Part shown: one piece after another, positions 39,075-51,667 of the stretch
Layout: every line of letters starts with the position of its first letter
Position numbering within the stretch: position 1 is the stretch's first letter
Source of the DNA: CAIWHR01 sp963773195
GTDB taxonomy: Bacteria; Pseudomonadota; Gammaproteobacteria; Burkholderiales; Casimicrobiaceae
Reading direction: 5' to 3'
Assembly: GCA_963773195.1 (NCBI GenBank)
Contig: CAVZAE010000002.1
Location: 62,001-126,000 of the forward strand
Length of the DNA: 64,000 nucleotides
The notes under the pieces: generated by a model
Told to the model about the DNA's origin: nothing
Database searches by the model: none
What the model saw: the letters and a program-made list of their open reading frames with translations, nothing else
Translations under genes and position numbers: made by a program

Positions 39075-39534
39075 ATGCATCGTGCCCATCTTCCAGCGGT
39101 TCGTTCGAGCACCGGCTTCACGCTGCTCGAGTTGATGATTGTCGTGCTCGTGATCGGCATCCTCGCCGCGATCGCGACCCCGATGTACGCCGACTATCTC
39201 ATCCGCGGCAAGCTCGTTGACGCCACGACCAAGCTCGGAGACTTCCGCACGCAGATGGAGAAGTACTACATGGACAACCTGGACGTACCTTAACGGCGCG
39301 GCCTGCGGCGTGCCGAATCTCGTGCTGAGGCCGGACGACAACTTCCAGGTCACCTGCGCCGGAGCGGCGGGTCCGCCGGAAACCTACACGGTCACCGCGG
39401 CGGGCGTGGCCGCGAGGGGGATGGCGGGTTTCGTGTACACCGTCGATCAGGCGAACGCGAAAACATCGGCTGGCCCTAGCGGCAAATACACGAATGGCGC
39501 GTGCTGGGCGCTTCGTAAGGACGGCACGTGCTAA
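39075..39534 (+). CDS. pilE: PilE-like type IV pilin (frameshifted)
   Basis: The N terminus (STG-FTLLE, cleavage after G14, E19) with the long hydrophobic helix LMIVVLVIGILAAIATP is a classic type IVa pilin. After YYMDN the frame is lost at about 39277-39283, where one extra base creates an early TAA. The next frame continues TYLNGAACG and ends GACWALRKDGTC with a C-terminal disulfide-type cysteine pair. The joined product is about 150 residues, like PilE minor pilins. AAGGGGAG precedes the ATG. The stop overlaps the following fimT start (TAATG). The shift is likely an assembly insertion. Confidence 0.82.
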
Positions 39535-40085
39535 TGGCGCTGCCGCGCACCGGGGGCTTCACGCTGATCGAGCTCATGATCGGGATCGCGATCGCCGCGA
39601 CCCTGGTGGTGCTCGCACTGCCTGCCTACCAGGTCTGGATCGCCGACGCGCAAATCCGCAACGCCGCCGAGTCAATCGCCAGCGGCATGCGCCTCGCGCA
39701 AGGCCAGGCGGTCGCGCGCAACGCCACGATCGAGTTAAGTCTCGATCCGACCACAGGTACCGGGGGTTGGACGGCGCAACAGATCGACCGAACGACCTGC
39801 GCCGCCGTGGGAACGCCCGTGCAGGTCGCGACGTTTCAGGAAGGCTCGCCGCTCGCCAAATTCCTTCCGTTGCCCGCCGGTGCCACGACGGTGCAGTTCA
39901 CGAGCCTCGGTGCCACGGCCGCGCCTTGCGACGGCAGCCCGACGCTGACCGAGGTCCAGATCTCGTCCGCGGTCGGGGTTGCCGGCGCACGCAATTTGAA
40001 CGTGCTGGTCGGCGGCAGCCGCACCGGCATCAAGGTCTGCGACCCGAAGTGGCCCGCCACCGATCCCAAGGGCTGTCCCCCGTGA
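39534..40085 (+). CDS. fimT: Type IV minor pilin FimT/GspH family
   Basis: 183 residues. Prepilin motif GG-FTLIE with cleavage after G8 and E13, then the hydrophobic helix LMIGIAIAATLVVLALPAYQVW. The GspH globular domain has VKVCDPKW-like and SLGATAAPCDG segments with paired cysteines. FimT-type proteins belong to the minor-pilin priming complex, and some bind DNA in transformation. The ATG overlaps the pilE stop, and its stop overlaps the GTG of pilV, so translation is coupled along the cluster. It is the second GspH-type gene here. Confidence 0.9.
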   Translation: MALPRTGGFTLIELMIGIAIAATLVVLALPAYQVWIADAQIRNAAESIASGMRLAQGQAVARNATIELSLDPTTGTGGWTAQQIDRTTCAAVGTPVQVATFQEGSPLAKFLPLPAGATTVQFTSLGATAAPCDGSPTLTEVQISSAVGVAGARNLNVLVGGSRTGIKVCDPKWPATDPKGCPP

Positions 40086-40564
40086 ACACACCAATGCGTA
40101 CCTTGCGAACCCGCCGCTTGTCGACGCCGCGCGCCCAGCACGGCAACTTCCTGCTCGAGGCACTGATCTCGGTGCTGATCGTCGCGTTCGGGCTGCTCGG
40201 CCTGCTCGCGCTCCAGGCCCGCGCGATGCAGAACGTCGACGATGCCCAGTACCGGGCCGAGGCCGCCTATCTGGCAAACGCGCTGCTCGGCCAGATGTGG
40301 GTGCACGACCCGAAGACGGCGCAGCTCAAAGCCGACTTCGACGATTCCGCGGGCGGGCCCAACTACATCGAATTCAAGACCTGGGTGGCGCAGCGGCTCC
40401 CCGGGGGAAACATCTTCGCTCCCAAAGTGTCCGTTGCGCCGGGCCTGACGCCGCAGGCCACCGATGTGCGCATTCAGATCTTCTGGCAGCCGCCGAGCGA
40501 GGCTTCGTCCCCGCTGGGGCCACACAAGTACGACATCGCTGCGACCGTCGCGGGGAATCCATGA
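40082..40564 (+). CDS. pilV: Type IV pilus modification protein / minor pilin PilV
   Basis: 160 residues from a GTG at 40082 that overlaps the fimT stop (GTGA); an ATG at 40094 is the alternative. Prepilin motif HG-NFLLE with the +5 glutamate, then the helix ALISVLIVAFGLLGLLALQ, which is the PilV signature, followed by QYRAEAAYLANALLGQMW. It is a minor pilin of the PilVWX-FimU-PilE priming complex. Its stop overlaps the pilW ATG (ATGA). Confidence 0.92.
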   Translation: MNTPMRTLRTRRLSTPRAQHGNFLLEALISVLIVAFGLLGLLALQARAMQNVDDAQYRAEAAYLANALLGQMWVHDPKTAQLKADFDDSAGGPNYIEFKTWVAQRLPGGNIFAPKVSVAPGLTPQATDVRIQIFWQPPSEASSPLGPHKYDIAATVAGNP

Positions 40565-41756
40565 GCGCGCGTTTCCGCCGTTCGCCTGCGCGCCAGCGCG
40601 GCATGGGCATCGTCGAGACGATGGTCGGAATCCTGATCGGGATGGTCGTCGTCCTCGCGATCTACAACGTCTTCGCGATCGCCGAGGGCTACAAGCGGAC
40701 GACGGTGGGCGTCGCCGACGCGCAGACCACCGGCCTCTTCGCTCAATTCATCCTGGCGCGTGAAATCGGCAACGCCGGCACGGGGCTTGCGATCAACGCG
40801 GCGAACCTCGTGAAGTGCAGGCTCGGTGACCCGAACTGGGTCTCGCCGCCAGGGTTCTTCACGCTAGCCGGTGCGCGCGCCGTCCGTCCGGTTCCAGTGC
40901 TGATCCGCGACGGCGGCGCCGCCAACGCGTCGGAGCAATTGATCGTCACCTACGCCACGCCGGTGCACATCGTCAATTCGGTGCTCATCGTCGACGCGCC
41001 GATGGCGGTCAACACCGACCCGATCTACGTGCAAAGCCCGAACGGTTTCCGGGTCAACGACCGGATCATCGTCAACGCCGAGAACGCGGCCGGTGATTGC
41101 GAGCTTACGACGATCACCGGCATAACGCCGGGCGACTCGCTCGGCAACGTCACGACCGGGATGGTCGGCCTCTCGCACCCCGCGCTGGCGAAGGCCACGT
41201 ACATACCCTCCGGTGCCACGGATGCCGCCAACGTGCTCAATATGGGCCAGGTCGGCGAGTCGACGCGGACGCTGTTCGACATCGCCGGCAATCAGCTGCG
41301 GACGACCGACCTGCTCGCCAACGCGCCGGCCGTCCCCATCGCGCAGAATGTGGTGCTGCTCAAGGCGCAATACGGCGTCGATTGTGCCGGCAACGGCATC
41401 GTCACCTGGACGTCGGCCACGGCGAGCGGCGTGTGCGGCCGCAACTACACGCCCGACGACTTCATGCCCCCGCGCCGGCGGTCGCGGCCCAGGGGATGAA
41501 CACGACGACCTACGCGCAATGGCTGTCGCGGATCCGCGCGGTGCGGATCGCGATCGTCGTGCGCAGCGACCAGCCCGACCTCAAGGACCCGGCGCTCGTT
41601 GGCCAGACCGCCAGGCTCTTCGACTGCTCGGCCCACAACGCCACCTGCCAGGGTGTGATCGCGATCAACAGCGCGACCCTGACCGACGGCTGGCGGCACC
41701 GGATCTACGAGACGATCGTCCCGATGCGCAACGCGATCTACAACAACGGAACGTGA
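40561..41756 (+). CDS. pilW: Type IV pilus minor pilin PilW (frameshifted)
   Basis: Starts at the ATG at 40561, overlapping the pilV stop. Prepilin motif RG-MGIVE with the +5 glutamate E19 and helix TMVGILIGMVVVLAIYNVF are typical of PilW, the largest minor pilin. Near the C terminus the frame breaks in the C-run at 41467-41471: with one more C the sequence continues into WLSRIRAVRIAIVVRSDQ and ends IRRIYETIVPMRN-like at 41756, as in PilW. The joined protein is about 398 residues. The homopolymer site makes a base-calling deletion the simplest cause. Confidence 0.88.
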
Positions 41757-42412
41757 TGACCATGCCTGCCATTCGACCACGCGTTGCCGCGCCGCGCGCC
41801 CAGCGGGGCGTCGTCCTGTTCATCGCACTGATCGCGATGGTGGTGATGAGCCTCGCGGGCGTGGCACTGATCCGCGCCGTCGACACGTCCGGCTCGGCCG
41901 CGGGCAACATCGCGTTCCGGGAAGCTTCAGTCACCGCGGTCAACTTTGCCATCGAGCAAGCGGTCGATTGGCTGTACGTGAACAAGACGCTCAATCCGGA
42001 TACCGACGTCGACAACGTGCACCACTACTACGGCAAGCTCCAGGCGGGCGAGTTGTCGAACGGCGTGCCGGCAGTGCTCGGCGGTACGTACACGGCGATG
42101 AAGGTGGCGTACCCATTCGGCCCGGCGGACACCTACACCGCTTTCCCCACCCTGCCGGGGAACGCCGAGGTCCGGTCGGTGATCGAGCGGATCTGCAGCC
42201 CCGCGGCGCCCGTCCCCCCGGCTCCGGCGGTGCTGACCTTTATCGAGAAGACCCAGTATTGCGATTCACAACCGCCGAAAGTCTCACCGGCCAAGACGTC
42301 GATGAAGCTCAAGGGGCCGACGCTCCCGCCGATTCCACTTTACCGCGTCACGATCCGAGTCGATCTACCGGGCACCAACACGGCATCGTACGCGCAGGCG
42401 ATGCTGCACTGA
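41756..42412 (+). CDS. pilX: Type IV pilus assembly protein PilX
   Basis: 218 residues. The prepilin region RG-VVLFIALIAMVVMSLAG lacks the +5 glutamate, which is normal for PilX, and is followed by AVDTSGSAAGNIAFREAS, a PilX signature. The C-terminal half is Pro-rich around two cysteines. It acts with PilW and PilY1 in pilus priming and adhesion. The ATG overlaps the pilW stop. PilY1 follows after 25 bp. Confidence 0.9.
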   Translation: MTMPAIRPRVAAPRAQRGVVLFIALIAMVVMSLAGVALIRAVDTSGSAAGNIAFREASVTAVNFAIEQAVDWLYVNKTLNPDTDVDNVHHYYGKLQAGELSNGVPAVLGGTYTAMKVAYPFGPADTYTAFPTLPGNAEVRSVIERICSPAAPVPPAPAVLTFIEKTQYCDSQPPKVSPAKTSMKLKGPTLPPIPLYRVTIRVDLPGTNTASYAQAMLH

Positions 42413-42437
42413 TCGCCGGCGCACAGGGAAGGCTGCC

Positions 42438-45400
42438 ATGAATCCGAAAACAACGTTCAAACGTTTCGTCCGCCAGACGCTGGTCGGGCTCGTGAGCATC
42501 GGCCTCGTACTCGGGCCGCTGGCCGACGCGGCCCGCGCGCAGACGCCGCTCGCCGACATTCCGATCGCCTCGAAGGTGACCGCGAAGCCCAACATCGTCT
42601 ACACGCTCGACGACTCCGGCAGCATGCAGTTCGGCTACCTGCCCGACTGGGTCATCGCGGGCGCAGCGACGACGAGCGTGACGAAGATCACGCGGGCCGC
42701 CGCGACGGCGACGGTGCAGGTCGCGTCGACCGCGGCGCTCTCCGTGGGCCAGTGGGTCATCATCGCGGGCGCGAACCAGCCCGAATACAACGGCGAGTTC
42801 CAGATCGTTTCAATCCCGAACGGAACGACGTTCACGATCACAATCGTCGGCGCGCCGGTCTCGCCGGCGACCGGTACCATCACCTACGCGATCGGCAGCG
42901 CCTACTGCCGCGGCGGGACGAGCACGGCGGCCTGCAGCGTCGGCGCGCTCAGCACGTTCAATTCGCCGCCGTTCTACGCGGCGGATTTCAATCACCTCGC
43001 CTACGACCCGAACGTCAACTACCAGCCGCCGGTCAATTACGACGGCTCGCCGCGCACGCACACGATCGGCTCCGACACCGACGCCGCGGGGAACCAGGCA
43101 TTCTTCGCCAACGTCCAGTCCGACCCCTTCAACTCGGTGAACACGCACGTCAACCTGACGGCCAAGGTCGCGGTTCCCCTCTTCTGCAACACGGACTGGC
43201 CGATTACCAAGGGCGGGCCCGCGAGCAGCCTGACGATCGCTGACATCGGCGACGCGAACGGCGAGAACTCGCCGCCGGTGGCCGGAGTCGGCGACTGGTG
43301 CCGGATCAACGGCACGGAATACACGGCGTCGGCCGCCTCCAGCGCACCCGCCGTCACGTATGCGAACGGAAACGTGCTGTACGACTACCCGTACAAGAGC
43401 TCGAGCGGCGCCACCGGGACGCAATATTTCTTCACCTGGCCGAACCAGGCAAACAAGGTCCTTTACTGCGACAAGACCTCGCCGTACTGGCCGCGCGTGC
43501 AGGGCGCGATCACTGGTTGCACGCTGGGGGGCACGCCAACCTGTGGCGGCGGCGCGTGTACGCCCGTCATCACCAAGCAGACGTGCAACCTGAGCACCCC
43601 GGGCAAGACCTGCAACCCCACGCCTGCGCTCCGCAATTTTTCGCCAGCGACTTGCAAGACGCCGTCCGCGCTCTACTGCCTCCCGAACGTCGGTGGATCC
43701 GATGGCAATTCACCGGGCACCGGCACCGCGCCGGAGTGCCTGCCTTGCACGTGCAACGCGGACTTTCAACCGGCCAACACCAAGAAGTGCAGCGTCGTCG
43801 GCAACGCGTGCACGTCCGTGTGCGGCTCGCCGGGCTGCGACACGGCCGAGTGTCCCGACCAGTCGGTGACGCCGGCTCCGAACGGCTGCAGCGTCGGCGT
43901 CCCGATCTTCAACTACACGCCGGCCGGCAGCACGACGTGCACCGCGGTCCTCTGGGACCCCGTCGCCAATGCCCCGTCGGCGACGACGACCCTGCAGGAC
44001 TCCAACGCGCAAGGGTATGCCTGCCGCCACAACAACCAGGTCTACGCGGTGAGCGGCGCGCCCGCGGCCGGCGGTCCCTACACGTACCCGCGGACCAACC
44101 TCGGCGATGTCTATGCGGCAAACAAGACCGGCGTCGCGCCGTACACGCAGGCGGGCCAGTTCACGACGGTGACGGTGTCCGGATGTCCGACGATCGGCAC
44201 GACGATCAACATCCCGCGCCACTACTACACGATCGACTCGATCGCAGTTCTGCGACAACACCGACAACACGGTCAACGGCGCGTGGCGCGGCTTCGGCAC
44301 TGGCGCCTGCAAGCCCGCGAATGACCTGACGCAGTTCGAGAACGTTCAGTACGGCGCGTTCCATCGCATCGACCTCGTCGCGGGACGTACCTACAACTAC
44401 ATCGACCAGGTCACGCAGTTTCCATTCACGCGCACGTACGCGCAGGAGATCATTAACTACGCGAACTGGTACGCCTATTACCGCCTTCGCGCCCACGCTG
44501 CGAAGACGACGTCCTCGCTCGCGTTCAACGCACTGGACAACACGTACCGCGTCGGCTTCCACACCCTCGGTCAGGAGCCACCGCCGATTGGCCCCAGCCC
44601 CGCGACCAACGCCCCCGTCTGGGTCGACGTCGACGATTTCAACCCAGGCGCTGGGAATCAGCGGAATCTGTGGTGGAACGCGCTGTTCTCGGTCCCGACC
44701 CAGACCACCGTCAAGACGCCGACGCTCTCCGCGATGCTGCGGGTCGGCAACCTGTTCGAGACCGGCGGGGCCGGAGGACTTCCGGCGACCGTCTACCCGC
44801 TGCCCGCGGGCGCCAAGGATCCGCTGAAGGATGCAAAAGGCAAGGTCGTGAGCTGCCAGAGCAACTATCACATCCTGTTCACCGACGGGTTCACGAACCA
44901 GATCGCCCTTCCGACGGTCGCCGGCGAACAGGACAACGTCACACCCGGATCGTGGCCGGCGCCAGGCCTGCTCGTGGACGGCGTCACGCCGAATCCCGAC
45001 AACGTTTTGCCAGACCTTCCCACGGGTACCGCGTGGCCGCCGCCGTTCAAATGGGGCACGAAGGCCGTTCCGGACACGCTGGCCGACGTCGGGATGTTCT
45101 ACTGGGCGCGCGACCTCCGGCCAGGGGTCAAGGACGACGTGCCGTCCTGGTCGGGCAAGACGCCGAACGATGTCGATCCCTCGAAGGACGTCGCCTGGTG
45201 GCAGCACGTGAACTTCTCCGCGCTGTCGTTCGGCTCGGCCGGCACGCTCGACGTCGAGAACCAGAAAGCGACCCTCGACGCGATGCAGCCGCCGCCACTC
45301 CCAGGCGCCAACCTGCAATGGCCGGATCTCACGAGCCCGAACAATCCGCCGCTGCCCGCGGGCAACAAGGGTGCGGTCGGCATCGACGACCTCTGGCACG

Positions 45401-47542
45401 CGACGGTGAATGCTCGCGGCTCTTTCGTGTTCGCGACCTCGCCGCTCGAGGTCCAGTACGGCCTCGGCGCGATCCTCGCGGGCATTTCGAACCAGCGCAA
45501 GTCGCGCTCGGGCGCGGCGTTCTCGGGCCAGGTGCTGAGCACGAGCAACGACATCATCTACGAGCCGACGATCGAGCCCGGCTGGGGCGGCGACCTGCTG
45601 AAGGTGCAGATCGATTCCGATCCCAAGAGCCCTACCGTCGGCCAGGAACTCGCCACGATTTGGCACGCCTCAGCGGTCCTCGGCACCATGATCAAGCCGG
45701 CTTTCCTCGGCGACGAGCCCTGGATGGACGAGTCGAAGCGGCGCATCGTCACCTGGAACGGCGCGACGCGAACAGCGTTCCGCGCGACGGCGTCAGGCGT
45801 CCTCCCGGTGCTGTCGGCCGCGCAGCTTGCGACCCTGAGCCCGAACGGGTTCACGCAGCGGCGGATGGTCGCCTACCTGCGCGGCGGCACGACGTACAAC
45901 ACGACGGCTGCCGATGCTCCGCTACCCGCGGGCAAGACGCTCACCATTGAGGGCACCGCCATTGGCGAGTTCCGGAAGCGCCAGGGGGGACCCTTGGGAG
46001 ACATCTCCAACGCCCAACCTCTGGTCGTGTCCGTCAACCCGCCGCTCTTCAACACCGGCGCCGATCCGGGCTATGCCGCGTTCGTCGCCGCGCAGAAGGC
46101 GGCGAACTACCAGGACCGCATCGTCGCCGCCGCGAACGACGGCATGGTGCACGTGTTCGACTCCAACGACGGCCACGAGGTCTTCGCGTACGTCCCGAGC
46201 TCGTTGCTGCGCTCCACTGTCGACGTGAACGGCCGCCCGACGGGCATTCAGGCGCTGGCATTCCAGGATGGCGGCGTACCCATCTACAAGCACCATTTCT
46301 ACGTGGATTCGTCGCCCCGGACGTCCGACGTCGACTTCAACAGCGCCGGCCTCACGGGTCTCGGCCCCGACTGGCACACGATCGTCGTCGGCGGCATGGG
46401 CAAGGGTGGCAATGCGTACTACGCGCTCGACCTCACCAACGGCGATGCGGTCGATGAGGCACAGGCCGCGTCCAAGCTGCTGTGGGAAGCCACGGACTCG
46501 GATTGGAAGTACACGTACGGCCGCCCGATCGTCGTGAAGACGTACCAGTACGGGTGGACGGTCATCGTGACGTCCGGATACAACAACGTGTCCGGGGAAG
46601 GTCGCATCTACCTGCTCAACCCGAAGACCGGCAAGCCGCAAAACGCCGCGCAGCCCTACATTTCCACGGGCCCGGTTTCATGCCTCGGCCCCGACGGCGT
46701 AACGCTGCAGACGAGCGGCCTCGCGCAGATCAACGGCTTCACGAAGGACTTCCACAACCAGTTCGTCGAGCAGGTGTACGGTGGCGACCTGTGCGGAAAC
46801 CTGTGGCGGTTCGATCTGACAGCGGCGGCGGGCAATTATCCGCCGCCGCAGCTGTTCGCCACGCTCACGGACAAGCTGGGCAAGCCGCAGCCGGTCACTA
46901 CCGCGCCGCAGATCGAGATCGACTTCGCGAATGGCGTCGACCGCTACGTCTTCATCGGCACCGGCCGCCTGCTCGACGTCACCGACCTCACGACGCCGAC
47001 GACGCCACAGACGCAAACGCTGTGGGCGATTCGCGACGACAAGCTCAATACACCTATCCCGGACGGCGATCCTCTGCTGCCGATCGACGCGCGCAGTTTT
47101 CTGGTGACAGTGCCGGCGGGCGGACTGGCCGTGCCAAGCGGCGCGCCGAACGGCTGGTTCCACGACCTTCCCGACGGCTCCGGCGGCACGACCAACGAGC
47201 GGATCGTCAACGACGTCGAGGCCGACGTGAACACCGTCACTTACATCGGCACGCAGACGACGAACGATGTCTGCACGATCGCGCTGCCCGCGAACATTTA
47301 CGCGCGCGAGTACGCGACGGCTGCATCGCTCATCAACGATCCGAAGAACGGTTGGTTCTACCATGACGACGCCGGCGGCGTCGGCATGCAGATCGTCGGC
47401 ATACAGGATCCGACGACGGGCGCCGATCACGCTGGCCGGGCTGCTGTCGCACGAGGTTCCGGGCACGAAGCCGATCTCGTTCAAGAACCCGGCGACCTTC
47501 GGCCGTAACCGGATGTCGTGGCGCCTGCTGAGCGGAGAATGA
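42438..47542 (+). CDS. pilY1: Type IV pilus tip adhesin/biogenesis factor PilY1 (two frameshifts)
   Basis: A giant exported protein of about 1700 residues when joined. A Sec signal lies at about 1-35 (ending ARAQT). The N-terminal von Willebrand-like part has DDSGSM (58-63), a DxSxS-type metal site. A cysteine-rich stretch follows, with 18 Cys between 43467 and 43940. The C-terminal half is the conserved PilY1 beta-propeller (DRIVAAANDGMVHVFD, SSLLRSTVD, VVGGMGKGGNAYYALD, LNPKTGKPQ). One extra base near 44241-44247 and another near 47419-47427 break the frame; in the final frame it ends MSWRLLSGE. PilY1 promotes pilus extension and surface sensing, often calcium-dependent. Last gene of the pilin operon. 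Confidence 0.9.
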
Positions 47543-47596
47543 ACCACGCTGGTCGCGCACGCTGACCTGTTCGATCACCGGCGCAGGCCGGGAACT

Positions 47597-47627
47597 GCGG
47601 CGGCGGGAGGGCAACCTCCGCCGCCGC
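47597..47627 (+). terminator. GC-rich hairpin after the pilin operon
   Basis: GCGGCGGCGGGAGG (47597-47610) pairs with CCTCCGCCGCCGC (47615-47627) with one bulged G and a four-base loop. It lies 55 bp after the pilY1 stop and before the tonB-like gene. No T-run follows, so it is a terminator candidate by position only. Confidence 0.5.
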
Positions 47628-47658
47628 GCGTTCGAGGGCGGTAGGTGTAAAGGCTAGA

Positions 47659-48396
47659 ATGATCGCCGCCTTGACCCGGTTCCGCTCCGCGACGCTCCCG
47701 ATCGCCTTCGCGGCGTCCGTCGCCGTTCACGTTTCGACGCTGGCGACGCTGCTCGGTGTCGACGCGGCCCGCGCGCCACGCCCTCGCCGGATGTCGCCTG
47801 GCAGCCACCCGTTCTGGAAGCGCGCCTGGTCGCCGTTGCACCGCCCGTCGCGCCGGCCGTCTCCACCGTCGTTCCCGTTGTGCCGCCGGCCGTCGTTCCG
47901 GCCGCCCCATTGCCCGAAGAAGTGCCGGCCGAACGCCGCATCGCTAGGCCATCGCCGGGAGCGGCATCCGGCGAGCGCAGCGACCGTCGGCTGGAAACCG
48001 CGGGTCGTCATCAACGATCGCGTGCCGCGCGCGCGTTTCGGCGACGCGCTCGACGGCGACGCGCTCGCGGCCTTTCTGACCGAAGTTGATGCGCCGGTCG
48101 GGCTGCCGGAGCGCTTTGACGTGACCTACCCGAGCGCGCGCGCTCGCCGCACGCAAGGAGGGCTCGGTCCTTGTCTGGGCCGTGATCACCGACCAGGGAA
48201 CCGTCGATTCCGTGCACGTGGTCGAAGGCGACCCCGAGTTCGCCACGGCGGTCGAAGCCGCGCTCGGGCGAACGCGGTTCGCACCGGCACGCAATCTCGG
48301 CCAGCCGGTCCCCTTTTACGTCACGCTCGAATTCGAGTTCCGGCTCGACGCGACGGCCGGAGCGGTCGCGGCAAAGCGCGCAGGCACCGCGGAGCG

Positions 48397-48400
<4 letters not shown>
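47659..48400 (+). CDS. TonB-like energy transducer (several frameshifts)
   Basis: The N-terminal anchor (RSATLPIAFAASVAVHVSTLATLLGV) is in the first frame. A Pro/Val-rich linker (WQPPVLEARLVAVAPPV, VVPAAPLPEEVP) is in a second frame around 47.8-48.0 kb. VVINDRVPRARFGDALDG is back in the first, and the C-terminal TonB-type domain (VLVWAVITDQGTVDSVHVVEG, FYVTLEFEFR) is in a third. At least three one-base shifts are needed, one within a GCGCGCGC run near 48130-48142. The order anchor, Pro-rich spacer, small C-terminal domain is that of TonB, which couples the proton gradient to outer-membrane receptors. No exbB/exbD genes are adjacent. Its end overlaps the convergent mmsA gene by 4 bp. Confidence 0.7.
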
Positions 48401-49905
<1,505 letters not shown>

Positions 49906-49944
49906 GTGCGCCTCCTCGGGGGCAACGCCCCACAGGCATGAATC

Positions 49945-50547
49945 TCAGGCTTCCGAGAGCCGCGCGACGTAGCGCGCGACCAGATCGACTTCCAGGTTGA
50001 CCCGCGCGCCGGGCCGCAGCGATTTCAACGTCGTGACGTCGAGTGTATGCGGAATCAGATTGAGGTGGAAGCGCGTGCCGGCCACGCCGTTGACGGTGAG
50101 GCTGACGCCGTGCACGGCGATCGATCCCTTGACCGCGATGAAGCGACTGAGCGAAGGCGGTGCGTCGATCTCGAGCCGATAGCTGCCGGTGCCGGAAGCG
50201 ACTTCCTCGACCCGATCGAACGCGACGACCGTGCCCACGCCGTCGACATGGCCGCTCATCAGGTGCCCGCCAAGCCGATCCGAGAGCCGAAGCGCCTTCT
50301 CGAGGTTAACGTCGGCGTTGCCGTCGAGGCCCGCAGTGCATGCGAGCGTCTCCGCGGAAACGTCGAAGCCCAGCGTTGCGCCGCTTTTCGCGACGACGGT
50401 CAGGCAGCAGCCGTTGACGGCGACGCTGTCGCCGATCGCGATATCGGTGATGTCGAGCGCGCCGGGCGCGACGACGAGACGCAGCCCGTCGCCCTTCGGC
50501 GCCGCCGCGGCGATCTTGCCGACCACTGCCACGATGCCGGTGAACAT
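49945..50547 (-). CDS. ribE: Riboflavin synthase, alpha subunit
   Basis: 200 residues with two lumazine-binding repeats: MFTGIVAVVGKI / VNGCCLTVV in the first (about 1-95) and HLMSGHVDGVGTV / VHGVSLTVNGV in the second (about 98-190). It converts two molecules of dimethylribityllumazine to riboflavin and aminoribitylaminouracil. The ATG overlaps the ribD stop. mmsA follows in the position where ribB usually lies. Confidence 0.96.
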   Translation of the reverse strand: MFTGIVAVVGKIAAAAPKGDGLRLVVAPGALDITDIAIGDSVAVNGCCLTVVAKSGATLGFDVSAETLACTAGLDGNADVNLEKALRLSDRLGGHLMSGHVDGVGTVVAFDRVEEVASGTGSYRLEIDAPPSLSRFIAVKGSIAVHGVSLTVNGVAGTRFHLNLIPHTLDVTTLKSLRPGARVNLEVDLVARYVARLSEA

Positions 50548-51648
50548 CAGTCCCCCTTGGTAGCGATAAAGGCGATCACGCGCAAATCGCCACCGATCCG
50601 CGCGACATCGTGGATCTCGAGCGGGATGCGATCAGCGAGCCGCGCGAGGCCGCCCGGGATCGCGGCAATGCCGCGCGCGGGATCTCCGATCACGGCACGG
50701 CGCGAGGTAGAGCAGGAGCTCGTCCACCAGCGCCGCGGATAGCAGCGCTCCATTGAGGCCCGCGCCCGCCTCGACGTGAACTTCGTTGATCTCGCGCTTC
50801 GCAAGCGCACGCAGCAGCGCCACGAGATCGACGCGGCCGTCGGCGTCCGGCAGCGCAACCGTCGTCACGCCGGCCGGCCACGCGGCATTCGCGTTGCCCG
50901 CCGTCGCGATGAGCGCGTGTCCGCCGGCGAGCACGCGCGCTGCGGGGGGCGTTTCGGCGTGGCGATCGACGATGACGCGTAGCGGCTGGCGTGCATTCGC
51001 GACATCGCGGACCGTCAGCTGCGGGTCGTCGGCAAGCACGGTCCCGACGCCCGTCATGATCGCGCACGCGCGGGCGCGGAAGCGGTGCCCGTCGGCTCGA
51101 GCGGCCTCGCCGGTGATCCATTGGCTTTCGCCGGACGAAAGTGCGGTGCGCCCGTCGAGGCTCGCCGCCACCTTCAGCCGGACCCAGGGCCGGCCGCGCG
51201 TCATCCTCGAGATGAAGCCTGCGTTGAGCTCGCGTGCCTCGCGCTCCATGAGTCCGACCTCGACCGCGATTCCGGCTTCGCGCAGCCGGTCCGTGCCGTG
51301 CCGCGCCTCGGGATTCGGGTCGGCCATTGCCGCCACCACGCGGCGAATGCCGGCGGCAACCAGCGCGTCGGTGCACGGCGGCGTGCGGCCCTCGTGGTTG
51401 CACGGCTCGAGCGTCACGAACGCAGTCGCCCCGCGTGGATCGTGACCGCGCGACTTCGCATCGACGAGCGCGTTGATCTCGGCGTGCGGGAGGCCGGCGC
51501 GCGCATGGAACCCCTCGCCGATCGCCATGCCGTCCTTCACCAGCACGCAGCCGACGCGCGGATTAGGCGTCGCGGTATCGAGCCCGCGGGCAGCAAGCTC
51601 GAGTGCACGCGTCATGTGGGCATGGTCGGCGTCGGAAAACGCGGACAT
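50547..51648 (-). CDS. ribD: Bifunctional pyrimidine deaminase/reductase RibD (frameshifted)
   Basis: The N-terminal cytidine-deaminase-like domain has the zinc site H55-A-E57 and C83/C92 (TLEPCNHEGRTPPC). The reductase domain (RLKVAASLDGRTAL, SGESQWITGEAARADGHRFRA) follows. Near 50695-50702 one extra base after LYLAP throws the frame; the true C terminus (IGDPARGIAAIPGG, DLRVIAFIATKGD) continues to 50547. RibD catalyses two successive riboflavin steps and is needed unless riboflavin is imported, so an assembly insertion is likely. It lies between nrdR and ribE. Confidence 0.9.
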
Positions 51649-51667
51649 GGGGAAGGCGCCGCCGAGG

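Noticed and set aside
43298..44329. Programmed frameshifting as an explanation of the pilY1 break
   Set aside because: There is no slippery heptamer with a downstream pseudoknot, and similar breaks occur in unrelated genes, which points to indel errors.
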